From Devosia sp. (GTDB taxonomy: Bacteria; Pseudomonadota; Alphaproteobacteria; Rhizobiales; Devosiaceae), in assembly GCA_015234425.1 (NCBI GenBank), contig JADGNE010000030.1:62001-126000 (forward strand): 64,000 nt of DNA, read 5' to 3'. Each line of letters begins with the position of its first letter. Position 1 is the first letter of the stretch. Positions 7,580-16,490 of the stretch are shown piece after piece. Both the position numbers and the translations under genes were made by a program. The notes beneath the pieces are model-generated. The model was not told the origin of the DNA, searched no databases, and worked only from the letters and a program-made list of their open reading frames with translations.

Positions 7580-8881
7580 ATGTCCATTTCGCTGCGGCTG
7601 CGCAAACTGCTCCCGATGGGGCTCTCCTATATCGCCTCGGGCGGAAGCCTGATGGTGTCCAGCCTTGCGCAACTGCTGACCTTTGCCATTCTCGCCCGGT
7701 CGCTGGGCGTGGAGGAATTCAGCGTCTTCATCGCCCTGACCGCGATCACCGCCGTCGCCGTGCATCTCTGCGGGCTCGGCGGGTCGGAGCCCCTGGTTCG
7801 CCGGGTGGCGCGCAACCGGACGCTTTACGCATCGTTTCTCGGACATAATCTGCTGCTCGGCGGGGCGAGCGGGGTGGCGATGATCGCCGTCGGCATGCTG
7901 GTCCTGCCGGGAATTTATCAGCTGTCGGCCGATCTCTGGGTCAATCTCGGGCTGATCCTGATGGTGCTGGTGACCAATATCGTGCTGACGCGGGTCATCC
8001 TCTTTGTCGAACAGGTGTTCATCGCCCATTCCAATTTCGCCGCCGCCAATCGCAATGTGATCCTCTTCGCGCTGGGCCGGCTCGCCGCGGCGGTGCTCGC
8101 CTGCATGGTGTTCGGCGTTGATACGCTGGCGGACTGGATCGTCTGGGCCTTTGCGGCCCATGTCGTCATCGCGGCGATTGCCGTGCGCTCGGTGCTGTTC
8201 CTCGGGCCACCGGAATGGGTGGTGCGGCGGGAAGAGCTGCGCAATGGCCTTCTGTTCACCACGCCGTTCATCCTGCGGGCATTGCGCCAGAACGTCGACC
8301 TGCTGCTGCTCGCGGCGCTGGCCAATCCAGAGGTTGTCGCGAGCTACGCGGTGGCGCGCCGCATCATCGACAGCGCCTACCTTTCGGTCGAGGCCCTCAA
8401 CCGGCTGGTCTATCCGGGCTCTGCCGCGGCCACCAAGGAAGGTCTGCACCATGCGCTGGGCCGTTTCCGCAAGGTTTTTGGCGCCTCGATGGGGATCAGT
8501 GTTCTGACCGTGGTCGGCATTATCGTCACCGCGCCCATCCTGCCCTGGCTGTTTGGGGCCGAATATGTGTCGCTGCCGGGCTATACCCAGCTGCTGGCGC
8601 CATCGATCATTTTCATCGCCGGCTGGGCAACAGCGGTCGAGGCGCTGGGCGCTTCCGGCCATCATCTGCCGCGTGCCATCGTCTTTAATGGCGGTGTTGC
8701 GCTTGGCGGCGTGGTGATTGCGCTGGCGACCTGGTTCTATGGCATCAACGGCACGTTCGTCGCCACCTATGCGAGCGAACTGGGCACGGCGCTGGCCGGC
8801 TGGCTGGTGTTGCTGCGCCTGGCCGAAAAAGACCGCCGCGCCGCCATTTCATCCGATCTTGCCACGGTGCCGTCCAAATGA
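7580..8881 (+). CDS. oligosaccharide flippase family protein (Wzx-like)
   Basis: A 433-residue integral membrane protein with about twelve hydrophobic helices. It begins with the typical Wzx signature GLSYIASGGSLMVSSLAQLL followed by ILARSLGVEEFSVF. It would flip the undecaprenyl-linked repeat unit from the cytoplasmic to the periplasmic face of the inner membrane. I chose the ATG at 7580; a TTG at 7505 extends the frame but with hydrophilic, non-family sequence. Its stop overlaps the start of the glycosyltransferase at 8878 (ATGA), so the two are co-translated. It works with the polymerase at 15162 and the chain-length protein at 16483. Confidence 0.88.
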   Translation: MSISLRLRKLLPMGLSYIASGGSLMVSSLAQLLTFAILARSLGVEEFSVFIALTAITAVAVHLCGLGGSEPLVRRVARNRTLYASFLGHNLLLGGASGVAMIAVGMLVLPGIYQLSADLWVNLGLILMVLVTNIVLTRVILFVEQVFIAHSNFAAANRNVILFALGRLAAAVLACMVFGVDTLADWIVWAFAAHVVIAAIAVRSVLFLGPPEWVVRREELRNGLLFTTPFILRALRQNVDLLLLAALANPEVVASYAVARRIIDSAYLSVEALNRLVYPGSAAATKEGLHHALGRFRKVFGASMGISVLTVVGIIVTAPILPWLFGAEYVSLPGYTQLLAPSIIFIAGWATAVEALGASGHHLPRAIVFNGGVALGGVVIALATWFYGINGTFVATYASELGTALAGWLVLLRLAEKDRRAAISSDLATVPSK

Positions 8882-9876
8882 GCGTTTCCGTCCTCATCAA
8901 GACCCTCAACGAAGCCGACAACATCGCGGCCACCATAGAAAGCGTGCTGGCCGCCATCGGGCCTGAGGATGAAGTCATCATTGCCGATAGCGGCTCGCGC
9001 GACGCCACCGTCGAGATCGCCGGGCGCTACGGCGTAAAAGTGGTGCAGATCGCGCCGGACGAGGCGCCCAGCTGTGGCCTCGGTCCTCAACTGGGGTTCC
9101 AGTACAGCAAGGGCGAGTTTTTGTGCCTGATGGATGGGGACATGCTCCTCGATCCAAAATTTCTCCGTGAAGCGACGGCCTTTTTACGCGCCAACCCCAA
9201 GGTGGCCGGGGTGGGGGGGCATGTCGAGGAGATGAACCTCGAAAACCTCGAATTCGCGCGGCGCAAATCGCGGGGTGGGGCGGAATATCAGGCGGGGCGG
9301 GTCGACCGGCTCAATGGCGGCGGTCTCTATCGCCGCGCCGCGGTGGAGGAGGCCGGCTATCTCTCGGACCGCAATCTGCACGGCTATGAAGAATTCGACC
9401 TCGGGGTGCGCCTGAGGGCCCAGGGCTGGCAGCTGCACCGGCTCGACAGGCGGTTCGTGCAGCATTTTGGCTATCGGATGAATGCCTACGCGCTGCTGCT
9501 GCGGCGCTGGCGCAGCAAATATCTGCGCGGGGTCGGTGAATTGCTGCGGGCCGGCCTCGGAAAGAGCCACTGGAACAGCCTCTTGCGCGAGCTGCCCGAA
9601 TTGCGGCTCTGGGCCGGGGTCTATGGCGGGCTCGCGCTCATGCTGGCACTGCTGATCTTCGTGCCCAACAAGCTTTTGGCGGTCGGGCTCTGCATACTCC
9701 TTGCTGCATTCGTCGTCCTCGCGATGAGTCTGAAACACAAGAGCCTCAAACTCGGTGCCTATGCGGTGACGGCCTGGCTGTTCATGGCGGCCGCCTTACC
9801 CCTGGGCTTTTTTGCCCGGCGGCGGGATCCCCAGGCGTGGATCGAGAGCCGCGTGGTCGCCGATGCCGGCAATTAG
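8878..9876 (+). CDS. glycosyltransferase family 2 protein
   Basis: The 332-residue protein has a GT-A domain: VSVLIKTLNEADNIAATI at the N-terminus, a diphosphate/metal-binding DGD at 86-88 in LMDGDMLL, and an acceptor region with ED-like acidic residues in GYEEFDLGVRLR. Two hydrophobic helices near the C-terminus (about 240-310) anchor it to the inner membrane. It would add one sugar to the lipid-linked repeat unit. It overlaps the flippase by four bases and the downstream secreted protein by 14 bases, so the three form one operon. Donor and linkage are unknown. Confidence 0.9.
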   Translation: MSVSVLIKTLNEADNIAATIESVLAAIGPEDEVIIADSGSRDATVEIAGRYGVKVVQIAPDEAPSCGLGPQLGFQYSKGEFLCLMDGDMLLDPKFLREATAFLRANPKVAGVGGHVEEMNLENLEFARRKSRGGAEYQAGRVDRLNGGGLYRRAAVEEAGYLSDRNLHGYEEFDLGVRLRAQGWQLHRLDRRFVQHFGYRMNAYALLLRRWRSKYLRGVGELLRAGLGKSHWNSLLRELPELRLWAGVYGGLALMLALLIFVPNKLLAVGLCILLAAFVVLAMSLKHKSLKLGAYAVTAWLFMAAALPLGFFARRRDPQAWIESRVVADAGN

Positions 9877-12025
9877 GGTTCGGGCGCTGGCCCTGGCGCT
9901 GCTAACCCTCCTGCCCACGCAAATGGGCAGGGCCGAAGACTGGCCCGCGGTTCGCGAAATCAATCTTGAAATCGCGCCGGGCAGTCCGCTCGATTTTTCG
10001 GCCATCCTGCCCAATGGCAGCCTTGGCCCGGATCGGCATCTGCGCATCGCCAATGGGCGGTTTGTGTTCAGAGACCAGCCGGATGTCCCCGCCGGGCTGC
10101 ACTGCGCCAGCCTTGCCTGGAGCCCGGCCTCGGGCGCGTTCCCCGATCACGACGAGGCCGACCGTTATGCCGTCCAACTGGCGCGGCATGGCTATAATCT
10201 GGCGCGGTTCCATTTCGTCGAGGCCACGCTCATGGCCGGTCGCGACGGGGATTTCGATCTCGATCCCAACATGCTGGACCGCCTCCACTATCTCCTCGCC
10301 GCGCTCAAGCGCGAAGGAATCTCCTGGGTCATGGACGGGCTGACATCGGCCCGGGGTGGTCTCGGCGGGTATGACGATCGGTTTGACGGGGTTGGAAGCC
10401 TCAAGCAGGACATTCTCCTCTCCGAAGCCGGCATGGAGCACTGGCAGCGCCTGCAGGAAAAGATCCTCGGCGCGGTCAATCCCTATACGGGTCTCGCACC
10501 GGTCCAGGATCCGGCGCTGGCGCTGGTGGTGCTGGTCAACGAGGGGGGGCTCGAGTTCGACAATATCGTCGCCGAGGGCCGGGGGGAGCCCGCCTATTCG
10601 GAGCTTTTGCGTGAGCGGTTCAATCTCTGGCTGGCGGAGCGCTATGCTGACAGCGCCGCACTGGCCAAAGCCTGGGGTGGCTTGTGGCCCGGAGAAAGCC
10701 TTGAGGCAGGGACCATAGGTCTCGCCCTTAATCGCTGGGGCAGCGATGCACGCTTTCCGGACCTGCAGCGCTTTTTCGTCGAGATCGAGCAGGCGGGCGT
10801 TGTGTCCATGAGTGCCCATCTTCGTGCCATGGGCTATGAGGGGGCAATCACCAATTACAACAATTGGCCCATTCTCCAGGCCTCGGTCAGTCGCGCGCAG
10901 CTCGACGCCGTGGCGATGAACATTTATTTCGACTGGGTATCGAGCTATGCGCCGGGCACCGCCATTGAGCAGGCGAGCTCGATCGGCAGGGAACTCGACT
11001 ATGTACGGCTTGCCGCGGGAACGCGCTGGCTGGGAAAACCCTTCCTTCTCACTGAATATGACCATCTGTTCTGGAACACCCATCGCTATGAGGCCGGGCT
11101 AGCCGTGCCGGCCATTGCCGCCTTTCAGGGCTGGGATGCCATCTGCCGGCATGGACATGGGCCGATTGTGCTGCGCTATGGCGAGGATCAGCCGCACAAG
11201 CAGCACATGCTGCCCTACGCCATTGCGCTCGATCCCATTGCGCGCGCCGGCGAGACGCTGGCGGCGCTCCTGTTCCGGCGCGGCGATGTTTCCCCTGCGC
11301 AAAGCCGGGTCGGCCTGCCCATCGATGTCGATGCGCGGTTCGGCACAGCGATCAACCAGCGCGAAGCGGAGGGGGCAACGGCGCTCGCCGCGTTCACCGG
11401 GATTGGCCTCGTTGAGGGGGATGGGGAGGCACATAGCCTGCCGCTGAACCGCGAGGGCGTCAGCGCGGGCGACTTTATTGCGGGGCTGGCGCATGAGGGG
11501 GCTATCGCGCCTGAGCAGGTCGATCTGGCAGGACAGGGCATTTTTCGCAGCGACACAGGCGAGATCACCATCATGCCCGACAAGGGGCTGATGCATGTGG
11601 TCACCGCCCGCACTGTCGCGGCGGCGTTCGATACGCTTGATGAACCGCTGCGCCTCGGCCCGGTTGAGATCGGCGACGCTTCGTCGCCCGCGCTGATTGC
11701 CCTTGCGGCGCTGGACGACAAATCTCTCGCCGAGAGCGACCGTATCCTCGTCATCTTCGCCAGCGATGCGCATAACACCGGCATGCGGTTTGCCGATGCA
11801 GAAGAGAAGGTGATCGAAGACTATGGCCGCCTGCCGGTGCGCATCCGCCCGGCAAGCCTCGAGCTCACATTTGAGGGCGAGGGGGCCTGGAGCTTGTCAC
11901 CCATGGGGCTCGACGGCGTGGTGCACCAGCCACTTGCCAGCGGAGACGGCAGGCTCCACTGGCGGCTCGAGAACCTTGTCCCTGACGTTGGGCCGACGGT
12001 CTATTTCGTGATCGAGAGGGACTGA
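9863..12025 (+). CDS. secreted glycoside-hydrolase-like (cellulase/GH5-type TIM barrel) protein
   Basis: A 720-residue protein with a signal peptide ending near GRA-ED (residues 1-24). A TIM-barrel hydrolase domain spans roughly 75-450. VNE at 225-227 (acid/base candidate E227) and LLTEYD with E398 (nucleophile candidate) fit the layout of clan GH-A enzymes. The C-terminal 250 residues look like beta-sandwich domains. I chose the ATG at 9863 because the signal peptide starts there; it lies inside the end of the glycosyltransferase gene. Its place in the operon suggests periplasmic trimming or release of the polymer. It ends 25 bases inside the convergent gene at 12001. The activity is unproven. 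Confidence 0.75.
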   Translation: MPAIRVRALALALLTLLPTQMGRAEDWPAVREINLEIAPGSPLDFSAILPNGSLGPDRHLRIANGRFVFRDQPDVPAGLHCASLAWSPASGAFPDHDEADRYAVQLARHGYNLARFHFVEATLMAGRDGDFDLDPNMLDRLHYLLAALKREGISWVMDGLTSARGGLGGYDDRFDGVGSLKQDILLSEAGMEHWQRLQEKILGAVNPYTGLAPVQDPALALVVLVNEGGLEFDNIVAEGRGEPAYSELLRERFNLWLAERYADSAALAKAWGGLWPGESLEAGTIGLALNRWGSDARFPDLQRFFVEIEQAGVVSMSAHLRAMGYEGAITNYNNWPILQASVSRAQLDAVAMNIYFDWVSSYAPGTAIEQASSIGRELDYVRLAAGTRWLGKPFLLTEYDHLFWNTHRYEAGLAVPAIAAFQGWDAICRHGHGPIVLRYGEDQPHKQHMLPYAIALDPIARAGETLAALLFRRGDVSPAQSRVGLPIDVDARFGTAINQREAEGATALAAFTGIGLVEGDGEAHSLPLNREGVSAGDFIAGLAHEGAIAPEQVDLAGQGIFRSDTGEITIMPDKGLMHVVTARTVAAAFDTLDEPLRLGPVEIGDASSPALIALAALDDKSLAESDRILVIFASDAHNTGMRFADAEEKVIEDYGRLPVRIRPASLELTFEGEGAWSLSPMGLDGVVHQPLASGDGRLHWRLENLVPDVGPTVYFVIERD

Positions 12026-13185
12026 GGGTTTCGGATGCGCAGGGGCTCGTCGCTCTTTTTCCGACGCATCAGCGAGGCGTAGAGCACGCTCAATCCGTCT
12101 GCCACACCGTCCCAGGCGAAATTGCGCCGCACCATGTCGATCTGCGCCTGCCGGTCGAGCTCGGCCATGGGGCTTGCCATTTCATGGGCCATCCGCTGGG
12201 CGAGGCCGACGCGGTCGCCAGTGGCAAAATAGCGATCCTTGTCGAGGCCGACGCCGAGATTGGCCGGGATGTCGCTGGCCAGCACTTTCGTGCCATGGCT
12301 CAGCGCTTCGAGCAGGGCAATGGGCATGCCCTCATGGCTCGACGGCAGGACGAAAAGCCCGGCATGGGCAAAGAGATCATTGAGCGCCGCGCCACTCTGG
12401 AAGCCCGTCATGACCACGCCGGGCGTGGACTCGGCGACGCGACGCAGTTCGGCCTCGTAGGGCGAGCGATGATCGGCGCCGCCGACCAGCACCAGCTTGA
12501 AATGGGGGCGCGACAATTGCCCATAGGCAGCAACGAGATCAAGCTGGCGCTTTTCGGGAACAAGGCGCGAGACATTGAGCACATAGCCGCCGGCCTGCAG
12601 GTCAAATCGCTCAAGCACGTCGGAGCCCTGCGGCCCTGTGGGCATGAACACGCCATTGGGCAGGAAATCCACCCGCCGGCCATAGCGCTCTTCCATATCG
12701 CGGGCGACATTGTCCGCCACGGCGACGGCCATGTCGGCCCAGCGCATGCCCATCTTTTCGCCCTGACGCAGCACTTCGCGCGCGAGGCCGCCCCATTTGT
12801 CCCGGTCATAGTCATAGCCGTGGTGGGTGACGAGGGTGCGCAGGCCTGCGAGCCGCGCCGCCGGGGTCAGCAGTGCCGGGCCGATGGCATGGATATGCAG
12901 GATGTCCGGTCGGCGCAGGGCGGCGAGGGCGACACCGAGACCGGTGTGGGCCAGGGCCTCGAATTTGGTCGAACGCGGTGACCAGATCGGCTCCACAGCG
13001 ACGCCGCGGAAGGTCTGGGACCCTTCCGGCATATAGGGTTTTCGGGCAAGAACGCCCACCTGCCAGCCGCGCGACACCAGAAGCGGCGCGAGCGCCCCCA
13101 CATGGGTCTCGACGCCACCCTGCGGGCCGTTGATGCCGCGCAGACCCAGCATGGTCACTGAACTGCGCTTGCGACGCCGCTCCAT
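12001..13185 (-). CDS. glycosyltransferase family 4 protein (1)
   Basis: The 394-residue protein has a GT-B fold. It begins with a GGVETHV acceptor-side loop and contains the donor-domain signature VPEKRQLDLV. The E-x7-E motif is in SHEGMPIALLEALSHG. It should add a sugar from a nucleotide donor to the lipid-linked repeat unit at the cytoplasmic membrane face. It starts at an ATG within TGATG shared with the stop of the upstream glycosyltransferase, so translation is coupled. Its last 25 bases overlap the end of the convergent secreted hydrolase gene. Confidence 0.9.
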   Translation of the reverse strand: MERRRKRSSVTMLGLRGINGPQGGVETHVGALAPLLVSRGWQVGVLARKPYMPEGSQTFRGVAVEPIWSPRSTKFEALAHTGLGVALAALRRPDILHIHAIGPALLTPAARLAGLRTLVTHHGYDYDRDKWGGLAREVLRQGEKMGMRWADMAVAVADNVARDMEERYGRRVDFLPNGVFMPTGPQGSDVLERFDLQAGGYVLNVSRLVPEKRQLDLVAAYGQLSRPHFKLVLVGGADHRSPYEAELRRVAESTPGVVMTGFQSGAALNDLFAHAGLFVLPSSHEGMPIALLEALSHGTKVLASDIPANLGVGLDKDRYFATGDRVGLAQRMAHEMASPMAELDRQAQIDMVRRNFAWDGVADGLSVLYASLMRRKKSDEPLRIRNPQSLSITK

Positions 13186-14423
13186 CAGTTTGCCCTCAGA
13201 CTTGAATAGAGATCGGTCATCCGATCCCGATAGGCATTTGCCGAAAAATTGTGGCGCACCCAGTCATGCCCGGCCGCGCCCATTTTTGCACGCGCCAATG
13301 CGCCCCGAGCTTCCATCGCACGTAATTGCGCGGCAAGGCTTTCGGGATTGGCCGGCTGGGCGATGAGCCCGGTCTCGCCGGGCAGGATCAACTCCGGAAT
13401 GCCCCCGATATCGGTGCCGATGACCGGCCGTCCCATGCCATAGGCCTCAAGCAGGCTGACGGGGGCATTCTCATACCATTCCGAAGGCAGCACGAGGGCC
13501 CGGGCGGCGCCGATCAGCTTGCGCAGCGGCGCCCCGGCGACATGGCCGACAAACTCCACGTTGGCGCCACTCTGTTCCACGGCGGCGCGGAGGCTTTCTT
13601 CTTCCGGACCCGAACCGGCGACAATGAGCTTTATTCCGCTCCGGCCCGCGGCATCGATCAGCGTGGCAATGCCCTTTTCCGGCGCGAGGCGCCCGGCGAA
13701 GAGATAATAATCGCCCTCTTCCTGCCGCTCGGCGGTGAGGAATGCGGGATCAACGAAATTGGGAATGTGGACCAGCATGTCCTTGGGCCAACCCCATTCG
13801 ATGAACTTGTTCTTGTAGAACCGGCTGGGCACAACGATGCGGTCGAGATTGTTGCGATAGAGGCCAAGCGCACGATGGACCGCGCTCTCCACCATCAGGA
13901 GGCCGCTGAGGGCCAGCGAATCCTTGGCGCAACGATTGACGATGACCTGGGTGAGATTGCCGTTGCGGCATTTCTCGCAGATTTTGCCATGCGCCAGCAT
14001 CTTGTAGGAGGGGCAGGCGATCTTGAGGTCGTGGGCCGTCATCACCGTCGGGACACCGGCCGCTCTCAGCGTGCTGAAAATGGCCGGCGACAGATGGTGA
14101 TAGATATTGTGGGCGTGGGCGACGTCGGGCTTGAAGGTCTCGACCAGTGCCCGGACATTGCGCTGCGCCTCGCGCGAATAGATGATTTTGCCGGCATGGC
14201 CCAGCTTGGTCATCAGGCCGGGCTGCTTGCCGAATTCGATCTCGGAGACGAAATAGCGCGACCAGGGCGTCGAGAGATTATTCTCCGCCTCCATGGCGAA
14301 TGGGGCGACATCCCAACCGGCGTCCGAAAACAGCGCCATATGGTCGAGAAAGACGGCTTCGGCGCCGCCCCGACGATAGAAATAGTTGTTTATGGCCAGC
14401 AGGCGCTGTGGTCGGTCGTTCAC
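13185..14423 (-). CDS. glycosyltransferase family 4 protein (2)
   Basis: A 412-residue GT-B glycosyltransferase. FYRRGGAEAVFLDHM is the N-terminal glycine-rich loop. A cysteine cluster lies in the N-terminal domain (ACPSYKM, then KICEKCRNG), a feature of a GT4 subgroup common in capsule and exopolysaccharide loci. The donor site is LAPEKGIATLIDA, with E-x7-E in EWYENAPVSLLEA. The start codon is GTG at 14423, inside a GTGA overlap with the deacetylase stop; the next gene starts at its TGATG. Sugar specificity is unknown. Confidence 0.9.
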   Translation of the reverse strand: MNDRPQRLLAINNYFYRRGGAEAVFLDHMALFSDAGWDVAPFAMEAENNLSTPWSRYFVSEIEFGKQPGLMTKLGHAGKIIYSREAQRNVRALVETFKPDVAHAHNIYHHLSPAIFSTLRAAGVPTVMTAHDLKIACPSYKMLAHGKICEKCRNGNLTQVIVNRCAKDSLALSGLLMVESAVHRALGLYRNNLDRIVVPSRFYKNKFIEWGWPKDMLVHIPNFVDPAFLTAERQEEGDYYLFAGRLAPEKGIATLIDAAGRSGIKLIVAGSGPEEESLRAAVEQSGANVEFVGHVAGAPLRKLIGAARALVLPSEWYENAPVSLLEAYGMGRPVIGTDIGGIPELILPGETGLIAQPANPESLAAQLRAMEARGALARAKMGAAGHDWVRHNFSANAYRDRMTDLYSSLRAN

Positions 14424-15169
14424 GCGGCAGCCTCAAAGCGGTCTAGAGCCTGGTTGATGGTGAGTATGGCGCAGCCCGAATTTTGCGCATGAGCTACGAG
14501 CGCCGCCAGGCTCTGCGGTGTGCAGCCAAACGGGGTCGGGCGGTCGGAGACGTCATGGCCGAAAAAGATCAGCCAGCCTGGCTTTGCAACCAGCTCGTCA
14601 ATCAGGACATGCATGCCGGCAACTGATTGTTCGGGCTGCTGGAGCGGATAGCTCCTGAGGAAGGTGCGATCGGTCCGGCCGCGATTGATCCCGGGCATGC
14701 CGCCACGGGCGGACCGGAAGCGCCGAGCCAGTTCGGGCCGATGGCGGAAAGCTCCGGCATTGTATGGTGCCGCGAAATTGCGCGGAACATAGCCGGGCAC
14801 GATATCGCCCAGCGCCTTGGCGCTGCGATCGAGGTCCTTTGCGAGCGCCTGGCGTGGTGTCTTTTGCAAATTGATGTGGGAGAAGGTGTGGCAGCCCAGT
14901 TCGTGTCCGCGCGCCGCCAATTCCGCGCAGCCTTTGGCGTTGATGAGTCTTCGGCTTTCTTCCTCGCGCCCCAGGATGCCGCCGGCAATGTAGAAGGTGC
15001 CGCGACCGTCATGGGCTTCGAGGATTTTTGCGCCTTCCAGGAAGGCGCTGTCGGGCACATCATCGAAGGTGAAACTGACGACCGGTGTATGCGCGGGAAC
15101 ATCCATGCCCGGACCGGGCAGACGGGTCAGTAGCCTGTTGGTGACGCGGCCAATCAAACGCTCAAGCAT
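14420..15169 (-). CDS. polysaccharide deacetylase (NodB-type, carbohydrate esterase 4)
   Basis: The 249-residue protein has the NodB homology domain: the metal/catalytic FDD motif in VVSFTFDDVPD, the H-x3-H zinc motif in HTFSHINL, and the later RNFAAPYN and GWLIFFGHDVSD segments. No signal peptide is evident, so it probably acts in the cytoplasm or at the membrane. It may remove an acetyl group from an N-acetyl sugar of the repeat unit. I chose the ATG at 15169, which overlaps the polymerase stop; a longer frame to 15307 is Cys/Arg-rich and not family-like. It is part of the five-gene minus-strand operon that starts at 17955. Confidence 0.88.
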   Translation of the reverse strand: MLERLIGRVTNRLLTRLPGPGMDVPAHTPVVSFTFDDVPDSAFLEGAKILEAHDGRGTFYIAGGILGREEESRRLINAKGCAELAARGHELGCHTFSHINLQKTPRQALAKDLDRSAKALGDIVPGYVPRNFAAPYNAGAFRHRPELARRFRSARGGMPGINRGRTDRTFLRSYPLQQPEQSVAGMHVLIDELVAKPGWLIFFGHDVSDRPTPFGCTPQSLAALVAHAQNSGCAILTINQALDRFEAAA

Positions 15170-16490
15170 GCCTGGGTACCATCGCAAAGGCGGCCGGGCG
15201 CGGTTCGGCGGGCACGAGACGTGCCGAGCCTTGCAGACGCAGGCCGAAAACCGAAAACAACAGGCAGAACCACAAGGGGTCCCCACCCTGGTAGAGCAGA
15301 CTTTCAAGGCACGAAATCAGAAGTGCATAGAGCCAGATGCGCAGGAAGAGCCGCGTCATGGCCGAATTGTTTTGCCGATGCTGGGCGCGACCGAGATCGC
15401 GGATCGGCAGGAGCACGAGCCAGACGACTGTCAGGATCAGTCCGGGAATGCCGAGCTCGAGCAGTGTGTCGATATAGCCGTTGTGGCCGTTATAGGCGGC
15501 TGCGGCCCAGGTTTCGAGCGTGCCGCCACCATAGACCTGGCTCTCGGTCTGCCAGAAGGATTGCAGGCCGTGGCCGAAGAAAGGGCGCTCGGCGATGGCG
15601 CTGAAGGCATAGCGCCAGATGTCGGAGCGATTGGTGAAGGTGGGATCAACGCCGAGACCCATGACGAATTCACGCAGTGGCTCGGACACGGCTGCGCCCA
15701 CGGCGACGAGGTTGAAACTGAGAAGGCCACCGAGGATCACGGGCAGGCGCAGGAAGCCGAAACGTTCCACCAGCGCGCCGAGCACCAGAATGGCGGGCAG
15801 TACCAGGGTCGAGGTTTTGCCGCCGGTGTGAGCGAGGAAATAAACGGCAAGAATGATGATGGTCCAGCCGAAGGCGCGGGACCAGACGCGGGCGATGAAA
15901 AGGCCGAAAAAGACCGAGATCACCATGGCGGCGGCTGCCGAATTCTTGTGCGGGAAAATCCCGCGCCACAGACCAGCATTCATCGGCTCGCGGATTTCGC
16001 TGGCCTGGTGGATGGCCAGGTTGGGCCGGAACGCGATGCCGAAATAGCTCATCAGCAGAGCCAGCATGATCACGTAGCCGGCGAGCCGCGCGAAGTCGAC
16101 CTCCGTTCGCGGCAGGACGAGCACGATCGCCGCATTGGTGACGACGATACCGATCAACACGGCCCGCTTGAAGGCAAGGTCGGGGTGAAGCGCAGTGACC
16201 GAGGTGAGCAATATCCAGAACAGGATGATCCCGATCAGGAGCTTGGGCTGGAGCACGGTGACGCCGCGGCGCTGGACGAAGTAAAACAGGACCAGGCTGC
16301 CGAAAAGGCCGAAGGTCACCAATTGGTTGAGGCGATTTGAATTGCCGGCGACGGGGTCGACCGCGCCTGCTCCGCTCAGGTCGACAAAAGGGGAGATGGT
16401 GATCCAGTAAAACGCGAAAATCGCGACGAACAGGCCATGGCCCAGCGTTCCAAGACCATCTCTGCGCCCTGACCCGTTCGCGTCAGGCAT
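15162..16490 (-). CDS. O-antigen ligase/polymerase family membrane protein (Wzy-like)
   Basis: A 442-residue protein with about eleven hydrophobic helices and a large periplasmic loop holding the family segment NRSDIWRYAFSAIAERPFFGHG followed by AYNGHNGYIDTLLELG. This pattern belongs to the Wzy/WaaL (O-antigen ligase) family. Beside a Wzx-like flippase and a chain-length protein it most likely polymerises repeat units in the periplasm. I chose the ATG at 16490, which overlaps the upstream stop by eight bases; a TTG at 16535 is an alternative. A ligase role cannot be excluded from sequence alone. Confidence 0.85.
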   Translation of the reverse strand: MPDANGSGRRDGLGTLGHGLFVAIFAFYWITISPFVDLSGAGAVDPVAGNSNRLNQLVTFGLFGSLVLFYFVQRRGVTVLQPKLLIGIILFWILLTSVTALHPDLAFKRAVLIGIVVTNAAIVLVLPRTEVDFARLAGYVIMLALLMSYFGIAFRPNLAIHQASEIREPMNAGLWRGIFPHKNSAAAAMVISVFFGLFIARVWSRAFGWTIIILAVYFLAHTGGKTSTLVLPAILVLGALVERFGFLRLPVILGGLLSFNLVAVGAAVSEPLREFVMGLGVDPTFTNRSDIWRYAFSAIAERPFFGHGLQSFWQTESQVYGGGTLETWAAAAYNGHNGYIDTLLELGIPGLILTVVWLVLLPIRDLGRAQHRQNNSAMTRLFLRIWLYALLISCLESLLYQGGDPLWFCLLFSVFGLRLQGSARLVPAEPRPAAFAMVPRHA

